Below, piece after piece: positions 50,300 to 60,616 of a stretch of 64,000 nt of DNA. Position numbers and translations under genes: made by a program. The notes under the pieces are model-generated. The model was not told where the DNA came from. It ran no database searches and worked only from the letters and a program-made list of their open reading frames with translations. Each line of letters begins with the position of its first letter. Within the stretch, counting starts at the first letter, position 1. Origin of the DNA: Salticus scenicus (taxonomy: Eukaryota; Arthropoda; Arachnida; Araneae; Salticidae); the NCBI GenBank assembly GCA_963930645.1, contig OZ005656.1:187189880-187253879 (forward strand), given 5' to 3'.

Positions 50300-50308
50300 A
50301 TATATATA
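50255..50308. repeat. (TA)n microsatellite
   Basis: A TA tract with one short interruption at about 50287. Confidence 0.9.
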
Positions 50309-50698
50309 AGTAAAAATTAATGATGGGGTAAATTGTACATTTCTAAAGTTTATACAAAAATGCTGATGAAATTTTACAAATAATCAATGCAGCTTTATTT
50401 TTTATTTTTATTTTTATTTTTAAACATACATTAATATAATTCATACAATTTTTATTATATTTTTTATTATTCTCAAACATACATATGCACGAATTTTATT
50501 GAATATGAAAAATATTTTCAAAAATACCTTTTATATGTAAAATATTTTACAAAAATAATATTTAAAAAAATAAAGGGCCAAATATTGCTAATCATACGGT
50601 ACTACTTTAAACCACAAGACGTTTCCTTTAAACGAAAAAGAAAAGTGTCGCACTCTTTACTACGAAACTGTTTATGTGATAATATATTCTGGAGTTGT

Positions 50699-50785
50699 GA
50701 TGTTGAATTAGTTTTACTGCAGATAAAACAGCCACAAAAGTCGACCTCCCCCGGCCCAGACGATTTGTTGCGAATAAATTGGTAA
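50699..50785 (+). pseudogene. LINE reverse-transcriptase fragment
   Basis: A 28-codon stretch encodes VELVLLQIKQPQKSTSPGPD followed by DLLRINW and a stop. The pattern hydrophobic-x-x-IK..KS.SPGPD is the conserved block just N-terminal of the palm of non-LTR (jockey/CR1/RTE-like) reverse transcriptases. Nothing else of the RT domain follows: the frame ends and the DNA becomes AT-rich. The upstream part of the open frame (from 50585) is not recognisable. It is a dead, severely truncated insertion. Confidence 0.55.
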
Positions 50786-51304
50786 CAACAAGGGGAGAAA
50801 AATCGTAAAATTTAATTGAAGCTTTTTAACAGCGAGCTTTTTTTTCTTCTTTTTTTCAAAAGCCTGCTGTAAAAATGAGCTACAAGCTAAGGGACTACCA
50901 CTGAGTTCCTAAACGGTGGATGTATTTTCATAATATTGTCGCTTTGTGTATTTTTTTTGTTACATAAAAAAGTAAAATAATTCTAGTCTTTAGTGTTTAG
51001 TGTTACTTTTTGAACCGAAGTTTTCTGATATTTTTCGCCTATTATTATTATCAGATACTTGTATTGTGTAGTCATTATTTTTGTGGAATTGTAAATATCT
51101 GTGTAAAACATAGTTAAGAAACATATTATCAATATAGAATCAATAATTTTCTCTATAAAATTTTCAACAAAATATAATATTGATTATTATGTAATGTAAC
51201 ATTTACATTTAATATTTACATACATTACACAAAATTAATACACATACATACACATACACATAATTGTCTCTTTATTCTTTTATTAGTAATTATTTTTGTT
51301 GAAT

Positions 51305-51594
51305 ATGTTAAAAACACTTTAAACACACGTAAATTTAAATTTTTATTTAAAAGATGTTAAAAAAATTTATCCAAAGCTTTTCGCTTTAATAGTAAAGCAT
51401 CATCAGGGATCAATTAAAAACCCTGATGATGCTTTACTATTAAAGCGAAAAGCTTTGGATAAATTTTTTTAACACCTTTTAAATAAAAATTTAAATTTAC
51501 GTGTGTTTAAAGTGTTTTTAATATATTATTTAACAAATGACACGTGTTCAATTTAACTCTTTTTTTTTTTTTTTTTTTTTTTAGAGATTATTTA
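51305..51594 (+). mobile_element. Palindromic insertion with 14-bp target duplication, copy A
   Basis: Exact direct repeats TATTTTTGTTGAAT flank it (51291-51304 and 51595-51608). From its first base, the left arm (51305-51408) matches the right arm (51421-51524) with only about two mismatches around a 12-nt loop. A one-sided tail (51525-51594) ends in a 22-nt T run and a short A/T segment. The right arm holds CTGATGA (51423), a GCTTT/AAAGC stem with 6-nt loop, then GAAA (51447), in hammerhead-ribozyme order, though its stem I is poor. It is most like a solo end of a Penelope-like element. Confidence 0.7.
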
Positions 51595-52430
51595 TATTTT
51601 TGTTGAATTTACTGAATTTTCGGATAACTTAATAGCGATAATTTGGATTTTTAATCCACTAATATTATCAGAAACATCTTAAGTATCCCCCCCCCCCCCC
51701 ACCTTGCAATATTTTACCCTAGAAGGATTTTTTAAGAGGGGAAGTACTACAAATTAATTTTCTTATTTATTTAATTACCTTGGATTGCATTTGTTATGTT
51801 ATTTCTGCTTTATATACACGTCTCATATTTTTATGTCTCACTCGTTTTAATGATATATCAGACTTCTATTTTGAAATATACTCGAGCTAAAGGCCCTTTA
51901 TTTTTATTTTATTATCATCAGCGTCCAGTTTTTAAGAAGCTTTGGGAAATACCTATTTGAACTCTGCTTCTTTTCGTCTATGTCAACATTATACATCACA
52001 TTTATAGGCCATATGAAAAGGATAATCTCTTTTAGATGGCCCTGACTCTGCTTTAATTTTCAGAAAGAAAAGAATGGAGTTCTTATATACTTCTCGTTTC
52101 TCTGAAGCGAGTCGTGATGGTCAAACGAGTCGTGAATTCGTCATTATCTTAGCAAAGTCCGAATGGATTTTGAGAATGAAAAGTACAATAAATCGTTCTT
52201 ATGAATTTTATAGAGTAGGTTTTACCGATAGATTTTGCTTTTAAAATCTTTATTATATTAAAATGGGAAATTTTATGTATTTAAGTCGAATATTCCTGGT
52301 GTGGATAGTTACGATAAATGATAGTTGTATGTGAGTTTATTCATTTATTTTTTTCAGTTTTATGACCGAAACATTTTATATATTTTTCTACTTTCGAAAA
52401 ATTCATTTACAGAAAAAGAAAAAATTAAAG

Positions 52431-52537
52431 TACTGGGTGATCCCAAAAGTCACAGAAAAAAATAAAATATATATTATTCAAAAAGTATTGACCTTAGCAC
52501 TATGCGGTTTCCTCTGAAATGCGCAAAAAAACATGGG

Positions 52538-52575
<38 letters not shown>

Positions 52576-53532
52576 GTACTGATAAGTATAAAGGATTTAA
52601 GTCCATATTCTTGATTTTTCAGGAGACGAAAAATAAAGTTAAACTAACTAAAAAGTAATGATTAGAATCGATTAGGAAAAGGCGATTATTTTGGTTTATA
52701 CGCTTTATACCATTCAGTGATTGCCAATCTTCATTTAATAAAGGGAAAAATTGAATTAAATATTTTATACCAAAGATTAATGCTAAATTTCTAACTTGAA
52801 TCTTTTTTTACCAATGGATTTTCTCAAAGACTAAATGACATGGATTTAAACCCTTTATACCAATCGACAGAGAATTTTTTTCTGAGTCTGACTATGTACT
52901 TACTAACTCAAAATCGACATTTTTGGACTTAAATACTTTATACTTATCAGTACAGATATAAAAGGGAAAATATTAGTTACATTTCTCACCTACAGATGAC
53001 GGTATATTCACAGTATCCTTAGGGACCCTGAATAGAGATGTCATGTAGGGTCTCTAAGTATCCTCTTATATTTTAAACAGATCCGCCTTCTCAAATGATG
53101 CCTTATATTAAGTGCGAATACTGATGAATATGATTTTGGCGTGTTGCATATTATTTCAGACGTTAGCGAATATTTGAATTGAGCATTATTTGCTTATTAA
53201 TGCTATTAATCATTCTAAAAAGAAAATAATGATAATGTTAAGAGATAAGCAACGACCATTTTCGTGAGTAGCGGCCGCCATATTAAATATTTATAGTCCT
53301 AGTTGCGTTGTTAAATGCACTGCGTCGCTGTAAAAAATAATTTTACGATTAAAGTGCCACTCAATGGAGAGAAATTAAACTAATTTGTCAATAAATCTTT
53401 CGTTATTCAAAAAAGGAAAAATCCCTTGTCTTTGTGTGCTTTTTAGTGAAAACCACATAGTGCTACGTTCAATACTATTTAAAAAAAATAGTTTTTTTTT
53501 TTTTTTTTCTATAATTTTTGGATAACACGGTA
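52431..53532. mobile_element. 1.1-kb degraded DNA transposon
   Basis: The ends are TACTGGGTGATCCCAAAAGT and TTTTTGGATAACACGGTA (imperfect inverted repeats). A subterminal inverted pair lies at 52484-52530 and 53430-53485 (AGTATTGACCTTAGCACTATG and partner). The interior contains a nested MITE (52571-52958) and a GC-rich spot with GCGGCCGCCAT at 53272. No transposase frame survives. Confidence 0.55.
52571..52958. mobile_element. 388-bp MITE nested in the 1.1-kb element
   Basis: Terminal inverted repeats of about 37 bp begin TATCTGTACTGATAAGTATA and end TATACTTATCAGTACAGATA. Similar TTTATACC..TTTAAACC phrases repeat inside (52697, 52855). It inserted next to a TA microsatellite (52543-52570). 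No coding capacity is seen. Confidence 0.75.
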
Positions 53533-53539
53533 TAAAAAT

Positions 53540-54800
53540 GTCATAAAGTATATGAAAAGGGCATTTGTATCATGGAAAAATATTCCATCTGCTTATGTAA
53601 ACTCCATAAATCCTCGTTATTTCTCATTTTACAAAGATTAAGCTATGTAAATAAGTGAGTCTAAATAAATAATTAAAATAAGGTTGTTTTTTATGTGTAG
53701 GAAATATTTTCTTTTTCATTCCTTTTTTTGATAATTTTTTATAAGAAATTCCGAACATAAAAGACAACCTAGTTGAAATGCTTGAGAAACTGCTTAAAAA
53801 TTCTGAAACTGCGCGAAAGAAATTTTTTTAATGCCGTATGTACTGCTAGTATTTAATAAAATGCAGTAAATTTTATCTTATAAATATTATTAAATTACTC
53901 CAGAAAAATCATCAATTACTCTGATTGTTCTGAGGTGATTAGATGTAGCCAGTGAAAAAAAAAAATTTTGATACAAATTCCTAAAATAAAATAAATCATG
54001 CTATTATTTCGATGAAATTAATTGACATTCCAATAAATGATTTAAAATTAAATTTTTAAGAAGTAATTTACAAATTATGAAATATATTCATGCTGCAAGC
54101 TGCATTAGAATTTGTCCAGAAATCTAATTCATTTAAAAATCTCATAATTATTTTTATTTAAATTAACTTATAATGTTTAAAATTATACTAAAGCTTTTCA
54201 CAAAATTTACACTGAGAAAAAATATATAACGCTTTCATTTAGAATGAACAAGTAGTCATTTTTCGAATATCTAAACAAGAAATCTAAATTTCCGAGCTAT
54301 GCGTATAAAGTAAACAAATAAACTGAATAGACGAAATGATCGAGAATTTCTAGTTATACTTTTCTAGTTGGTTAAACAATATTATAAATATTATAATTCT
54401 TGTATCTTATGAGAAAATGTCACTTGATTTCTTGAAATTGGATCATAAACAAAAACTATAGTTACTAAAACGCACCTCTTGTGCTCGCATTTATTTGTAG
54501 ATATATTTTTTAAAATAAGTTTGACCACGATAACATTGAAAAATGCTCTAGAATTTTAATAGGAGTTTCTAGAACTCGGTATCAAGCTGAACTAGAATTT
54601 ATAAGGATGAAATAGAACTGTTTCTAACAGGGCCACAATTTATTTTCTAGCTGTCAGTCAAAGAATTTTCGTTTCAGCGTACTCTAAAAATACAAAACCA
54701 ACTCAACATTTACTCAACACAAAATCCAACTCAGATTTCGCTCATAAGCAATATTGATATACGTTCTTTGCACGTATTTACGAAATATCCCTATACTGGG
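53540..54800. other. AT-rich spacer, no gene seen
   Basis: There are no credible exons or repeat ends. Composition becomes more balanced towards 54600, before the candidate exon. Confidence 0.5.
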
Positions 54801-54824
54801 GATAAAATTCTGTTCTTTCTCCAG

Positions 54825-55096
54825 AAAATGTATATCAATATCCTGTTCCTACTATATATACTCCCACTTTCCATTCTTTCAATGCAAACCCCTACTTGAG
54901 TCTATCCAGGAAACCTCTAATGTTATCCCAGCATTCTGAATTGATTTCTAGCAATAGAATTGTCGTTTCATGGCTTTCAGACATCCTCGTGAGTGCCACA
55001 CGTTGCGAACGTAATAACTCGGAGAGATCCATTCCGACTGTGAAAGCATTACATCTGAGAGACTGTAAATCAAACAGTGGCTATAGCGAGAAATGA
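54825..55096 (+). CDS. Possible exon in GC-richer DNA, unassigned
   Basis: A good acceptor (TGTTCTTTCTCCAG, ending 54824) is followed by a frame open to TGA at 55094-55096, and open since 54806, 96 codons in all. The composition is protein-like (FHSFNANPYLSLSRKPLML, then NNSERSIPTVKALHLRD). A donor-like CTC/GTGAGT occurs internally at about 54989. In another frame the ATG at 54828 opens MYINILFLLYILPLSILSM, a signal-peptide-like run that stops after four more codons. The two readings are mutually exclusive, and I recognise neither. Confidence 0.3.
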
Positions 55097-55459
55097 CGCA
55101 CTGTTTAGATTACTTCAGAACTCAATCAAGAATGGAAAAAAGCCTTTTTTCCCAAACAGAAATGGAAATGTGGTGTCGCTATGCTTTTTCGAGGAACAAG
55201 ATTTCCCTTTTCGATTCTTTGCATTGCTTTCTACGATATAGGCTTTCCAAAATGTTCTTAACCTTTTAATGTTATGGTGTTTTTGTTAACGCGCCTTTAG
55301 CATAGAGAGGGAAATAATAAAAGTAAGAAAAGCCAGAACTTGTGGATGAAGTGATTCGGTTTTCAATGTGAGTGTCATAATACAATAGTTATTTTTAGAA
55401 GGCATTTTTCTTTCTTTTTCTTTCTTCTTCTTCTTTTTTTTTTTTTTTTTTTTTTTTGC

Positions 55460-55780
55460 AAGGATGAGATTAGCAAAAAAGCAAAAAAAGTTGAAACTGT
55501 ACGCAAACGCAGGCCATTCAAATGAAATACTACTAGAGTTTTTTGGACAAAATCTATTATATTAGAATAAATATGTCTTTTAAACTTCAATCTATACAAA
55601 AAAAAAAAAAATGATTATGCTTTAGTATTCAATCAAGTTTTATTTGATTAGCTGATGTAACAAATGCACATCAGAAATACAAAAAAAGTTGAGAAAAATT
55701 GAAAAAAAAAAAAAAAAAAGCTGTAAAGCTAAATTTACAAAAAAGCTGAAATCAGCTGAAAAGCTGAAAAATCTCCTCCC
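55460..55780 (-). mobile_element. hAT-like MITE, second copy
   Basis: This is the reverse-oriented relative of 18698-18951. It starts AAGGATGAGATTAGCAAAAA and ends GCTGAAAAATCTCCTCCC, with matching internal phrases (GAAACTGTACGCAAACG; ATCAGCTGAAAAGCTG). Poly-A growth makes it about 65 bp longer than the first copy. The minus-strand frames over 55375-55906 are read from it. Confidence 0.65.
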
Positions 55781-56094
55781 AGTTTTTCGTGATATAACGT
55801 GAAAACTTATTTTCTTAGTGCAAAAAGAACGACATTTTTCTCGTAATTTTAATTTTAAGCACCGGTTTTTCTGAGAAATACATAGAAATATGTAATAGTT
55901 TCCCATTCTCTAAATCTGGTATTTTTTATTGTCACTGGTATTTTTTTTTTTCTGTCACTGATATTTTTTTTATTTCAGCTTATCACACTTATTCGTATTA
56001 TATAAAATTTAATATCTTTAATAAATAAAATAAAAAACGAATCAATGCGATAATATAGTTCGAATTGCAAAATTGGTAGGAAATATTAAAGCTA

Positions 56095-56401
56095 TTACTC
56101 ACAAACTTTGAATAAACACCATAAAATGTAATAAACTCGCAACAATTGTTTCGAGTCGAAAAAAACACACGACCCTTCATCAGGCGAATAAAGTAAGCCC
56201 GAGTGCTGCAGTCAAAGCCCGCCGGGCGTCGTGCGTTGCCGCTTTGACTGCAGCACTCGTGCTTACTTTATTCGCCTGATGAAGGGTCGTGTGTTTTTTC
56301 GACCCGAAACAATTGTTGCGAGTTTATTGCATTTTATGGTGTTTATTCAAAGCTTGTGAGTAATATTTTTTACAACGCAGGTTTTGTGGTGCTTTTTTAT
56401 T
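56095..56401 (+). mobile_element. Palindromic insertion with 14-bp target duplication, copy B
   Basis: Exact direct repeats AAATATTAAAGCTA flank it (56081-56094 and 56402-56415). The left arm (56095-56218) pairs almost perfectly with the right arm (56241-56364) around a 22-nt GC-rich spacer. A one-sided tail follows (56365-56401). The design is the same as 51305-51594 but the arm sequence differs, except for a shared CCTGATGA block followed by a stem and GAAA. This suggests two families of one element class, comparable to Penelope-like terminal repeats. Confidence 0.75.
56270..56323 (+). ncRNA. Hammerhead-ribozyme-like motif
   Basis: In order there are stem I ATTCGC (56270-56275), the core CTGATGA (56276-56282), one extra A, stem II GGGTCG/CGACCC (56284-56289 and 56300-56305) with a 10-nt loop, the core GAAA (56306-56309), a very short stem III (AC/GT around AATT), the cleavage triplet GTT, then the stem I partner GCGAGT (56318-56323). 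The extra nucleotide before stem II departs from the consensus. Very short stem III is a known trait of Penelope-like-element hammerheads. The left arm gives the mirror motif on the minus strand. Confidence 0.5.
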
Positions 56402-57331
56402 AAATATTAAAGCTAGTTCTGGTGAGAAGTCAGTTAGAAAAAAAAAAAAAAAAAAAAAAAAAAAATGCAAACAGTAACATATAAAATATTGTCTCTAATA
56501 ACAAAGATCAATCTAGTTTCATAATTGCAAATGTAATAAAATTTTAATTTCATTTAATTGAAGCTTTTTACTTATTTTTATTAATTTTATGGCAAGCTTT
56601 TTCATTAACTTTATTGACATTGCTTGTCGTTTCCTAAAAAATATTCGCAAAAAATGTCGAATTTTCCATACATTATCCGAAATATACTTTATAATTTAAC
56701 ATTTATTGAGTAATAGATAACTCGATCCTTCTTTCTTTACATTTCAAGTTTGAGTTAAAAAATATATATCTAACTAAAATTCATAATACTTATATACGAA
56801 AATGTTATATTAGAATATTATACTTTATTATTAGAATATTATACTCGTATATTAGAATGAATGCATACAGAATTTACGCTTATAAATAAATTTCTTCTTC
56901 AATAATATTAAAAATTTTATTATAGATTTTTTTTACACATTATTTTTAGGACAGGGAGAACAGGGAAGAAACGTCGTTTGGCATGCAAAAAACATACGTC
57001 GTTTGCCATGCAAAAAACATCGTCATCATTTTCGCTAGACCACTTTGAATTTGGCATAATAAGAATTAGTCTATCACAGAATCTTAGAGTTTACAAAATA
57101 CGTAAAAAAGTCTCAGTCACACGTAAAAGTCTGAGTCATAAATAAGACTCGGGTGCTAAATTAAAATATTTTTTAGATTTTTTTTTTTTTTTTTTTTTTT
57201 TTTAATAACTTTATTATATTTAATAATAGTTATTTTTACATTTAAATACAAAAAGCATTAAAAAAAAAAAAATTATACAGACACAACATTATTTCATTAT
57301 TTAAAACATGAAAATCTGACATTGACAGATT

Positions 57332-57540
57332 TTAATTTAGTGCCAGAGGCCTACTGCTAAACTTGTTAATATCGACAAATTCTTCTTTAGTTAATTCGTG
57401 ACGATCTAAATTCCATGATAAAATTTTCATCAAATCAAACCAATGTGTTTCAGCTGCAGATACTGTAACAAATAACGTTGGAAGTCCAAACTGTCTTATA
57501 GCCGCAAAACAACGTTTTTTCTCTTTTTCCCAATGAGGGG
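57332..57540 (-). pseudogene. Helitron Rep (Helitron-like N domain) fragment
   Basis: The minus-strand frame reads KKRCFAAIRQFGLPTLFVTV, then SAAETHWFDLMKILSWNLD and RHELTKEEF, to a stop at 57332-57334. The order IRQ.G.PT.F.T.SAAE.HW..LM..L is the well-conserved entry of the Helitron-like N domain in rolling-circle (Helitron) transposon proteins. Only about 60 residues remain of a protein that is normally well over 1000. Upstream, the frame runs into the G-rich minisatellite (57541 onward), which replaces the rest. Confidence 0.7.
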
Positions 57541-58160
57541 GAGGTGTGCCTTGGGGGGGACTCATGCCAAAGGTGTGCCTTGGGGGGGGACTCATGTCAA
57601 AGTTGTACCTTGGGGGGGACTCATGTCAAAGTTGGGCCTTGGGGGGACTCATGTCAAAGTTGGGCCTTGGGGGGGACTCATGTCAGAGTTGGGCCTGGGG
57701 GGGGGAACTCATGTCAAAGTTGGGCCTTGGGGGGGACTTCATTCAATAAATCCCCATTCAATAAACCGACTGAAATAGGCCCTTAGCACTATTAAGAGTG
57801 ACGTATAAAAATTCGACAACGCTGTACCGACTGAAATAGGGGTACCTTGGGGGGGACTCATGTCAAAGTTGGGCCTTGGGGGGACTTCATTCAATAAATC
57901 CCCATTCAATAAACCGACTGAAATAGGCCCTTAGCACTATTAAGAGTGACGTATAAAAATTCGACAACGCTGTACCGACTGAAATAGGGGTACCTTGGGG
58001 GGGACTCATGTCAAAGTTGGGCCTGGGGGGGGGGACTCATGTCAAAGTTGTGCCTTGGGGGGACTTCATTCAATAAATCCCCATTCAATAAACCGACTGA
58101 AATAGGCCCTTAGAGTGACGTATAAAAAATCGACAACTGTACCGACTGAAATAGGCCTCT
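57541..58160. repeat. G-rich minisatellite with higher-order structure
   Basis: About ten copies of a 28-31-bp unit (CTTGGGGGGGACTCATGTCA and AAGTTGGGC) are seen. Six or seven are in direct tandem (57550-57730). They then alternate with a ~110-bp block (TTCATTCAATAAATCCCC, ACCGACTGAAATAGG, GAGTGACGTATAAAAA) repeated three times at about 57737, 57885 and 58063. G runs vary from 6 to 9. The three plus-strand frames across it are by-products. Confidence 0.9.
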
Positions 58161-58169
58161 AGCATTAAA

Positions 58170-58645
58170 AAAAGAAAGATAGAAAAAGGCTTTGAAGTAT
58201 GAAATTGCATGTTTTAGCAACAGTTACATTGCTATTTCTTAAAGTATACATATAAGATGCAAAATTAAGATATTTTTTAACGGATCAAAAATGATAAATA
58301 TTAATAAAAATATAAGAATGACCAAAATCAATCAATCAATCAATTAATTAAATTTAATTGATTAATATGACAAATTATAATATAAAAAGAATATCTCTTA
58401 CTAAATTTATTTCCTATGAAAATGGGTATGTTTCACAGCTGTACTTTATTTATTTACTTATTTTTATTTTATTTATTTATTTATTTATTTTTCAGAACAC
58501 ACACAACAAAATAGTATTAAGTTTTATTTATTTATTAATTTTTATGTATCAGTAACAGTATTTAAATAAAAATATATTTTACGTTCACAGTAATTTTTAA
58601 TTATTATTATTATTGCTATTTAAGTATACATTGAAAACCACTAAA

Positions 58646-58682
<37 letters not shown>

Positions 58683-58860
58683 GTAATGAGACATCGAGAT
58701 TTTATAAATTTCTTTTTCCTAAATAAACTTTTACCAAAACAATTTTCAAAAAATAAAAAATTTCCTACGATTCACAAACTTGTTAAATTCGTTTCTTATA
58801 TAGAAAATAATACAGAAACTTCCCTTTCTGAAAATTTTATTTTATTATTTTATGTGTATG
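58170..58860. other. AT-rich spacer with TTTA and poly-T tracts
   Basis: (ATCA)n at 58328-58343, TTTA repeats at 58446-58490 and a T homopolymer at 58650-58680. No credible gene. Confidence 0.5.
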
Positions 58861-58867
58861 TGTATAG

Positions 58868-59005
58868 GTCTCTGGAATATTGCTCTCCGAGGAGCCATTC
58901 ATCGCAAAAACTCAAAATTAAACTTTTTCGGCCACAAATTTCTTCTCTCTAAACTCTGTATCACTTCTGATTGTCGGGAGGAAAAGACGGAGATATTTTT
59001 CAAAG
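58868..59005 (+). CDS. Possible internal exon, unassigned
   Basis: An acceptor-like TTATTTTATGTGTATGTGTATAG ends at 58867, and a donor CAAAG/GTAAAT lies at 59005/59006. In between is GC-richer DNA with one frame fully open. It gives about 45 residues including LWNIALRGAIHRKNSKLNFF and ITSDCREEKTEIFFK. The other two frames have stops. The exon would start with two leftover bases and end with one. I do not recognise the sequence. It lies about 200 bp before a solo LTR. Confidence 0.3.
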
Positions 59006-59209
59006 GTAAATGCATCTTAAATATAAATGCGTATGATTTATTGCGAACTTGAATTGAAACCGATTATGTTTATATTCAGACAATTTAAAAGGATTGTCTT
59101 AGGATAGATAATTTATTAAATTAAAAGTTTTGTTTCTTTTTTACAAAAGAATTTTGAATATCAATAATATAAAATAATAAAAATATATTTACTGTACTAT
59201 CACCAGTAT

Positions 59210-59891
59210 TGTGGCTACGAATTAAATCTCTTTTCTGCCTGAATTGGGCGGTTGCAGTGTAAGTAGTTTCACAGTCAAATTAGAAATGAAGGGGCAATTT
59301 ATTCATTTCCAGTAAATTCGGCCTTGGTGGCAAACTTGGCGATTAAATTTGGCTGACAACAGTAGCTTAGGGTTCCCGAAATTTCAAAGCTGTGTGATGA
59401 ATGGAAGCGGATTTCTGGAACTTTCCATTAGATTTCAGCACAGAATTTAAAAAACTACACCAAACGACTATCGCCAAAGCTATAAAAAGTAGAGGATCCA
59501 TGATCGAGAGTAAGTGTTGTTTAGACAGCTATTCTGAACGCTAGTGTTCGGAGACTGTTCCAAGCGATTGGTCGTGAATCAGCGAAATTCTTCCTCTGTT
59601 GAGTATTTAATGCTGTTTTCTGCACTCTTGTGGAACAAGAGACTGTTTCCAGAATATTCGTCGAATAGTGACTGTTATGATATGAATGAGAGCTTTATTG
59701 GACTGCTTCCAGAATATTCGTTGAATTGAATCTTCAATTGAACTGTTTTGAGAATATTAATTAAAATCAAGGTTTTTTTTGTTCTATTGTTTCGAGAAGT
59801 TACTCTGAATAAAGGCATTCATCGACTAGAACCTGCCTCTTTCTTTACAGACAACCTTCTTCACACAAGGCAGTTAACAATTTTCGTAACA
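59210..59891 (+). mobile_element. Solo LTR (682 bp), probably gypsy-like
   Basis: It begins TGTGGCTACG and ends TTTTCGTAACA (TGT..ACA) and is flanked by a 4-bp direct repeat GTAT (59206-59209 and 59892-59895). Inside are a TATA box CTATAAAAAG at 59480-59490 and, about 320 bp later, AATAAA at 59808-59813, in the U3-R-U5 order expected of an LTR promoter and polyadenylation signal. The block is GC-richer than its flanks and has no adjoining internal region. It is best explained by LTR-LTR recombination after a Ty3/gypsy-type insertion. The frames inside it (59544-59990) are not separate genes. Confidence 0.65.
59481..59490 (+). promoter_or_regulatory. TATA box of solo LTR
   Basis: TATAAAAAGT preceded by GC. 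The likely start of R is about 30 bp downstream, near GATCGAGAGTAAG. Confidence 0.45.
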
Positions 59892-60329
59892 GTATCTATC
59901 ATCAGCATTTATATCATTTGTAAAAAATTTTTACAAATGAGTTATAAATATATCTGTCTTTTATTAGATTCTGTTTATTGTTTAAAATAAATAAATAAAA
60001 TAATTTTTATTCTTTTGTTTTATTCTATCTCCACGAATGCAAATTCCTATACTTATTCTTTCAAAAGAAACATTTGCTTAAAATAAATAAAATTAGTGTT
60101 TTTCGGACATTTTTTTCCTTCTCTAAACAAATATTCTATCACTGACGATTTCAGTAAAAAACTAGCATGCTGTGGCTATCACAAAACTCCCTTATTCATT
60201 AAATATAGACGTGAATTTAATATCATTTTGGTGTACAAATTTACATAATTTAAACAAAAATATAAATAAAAATTATCATACATGCGATATTTCAAAATTA
60301 TTTTTTACATTGCGTCATTCATGTTTACA

Positions 60330-60577
60330 AAGTGTTTTTTCGTATTAAACCGATGATGCTCTATAACTTTGTAATTGACTTTTCTTATCATATCATTCTC
60401 ATATCATTTTCGAGATGAAAACGCTAACTTCTCCATTTTACACCAGGTGACGCTATAAGCGGTCACCATATCTAGTAACGCATAATCACTTTCCTGAACC
60501 TAGATACCACTTTTATGACTATAGATGCAGCCGTTCAGCAGTTAAAAGGGTAGGAACTGAAACTGACTGTAGTTGGC

Positions 60578-60616
<39 letters not shown>

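Noticed and set aside
57533..57786. Three plus-strand G-rich frames (GGTHVK-type repeats)
   Set aside because: They are translations of the minisatellite in three frames. The regular unit length, not selection, keeps them open.
59544..59990. Two plus-strand frames as a gene
   Set aside because: Located in the R/U5 part of the solo LTR and its flank. Open by chance.
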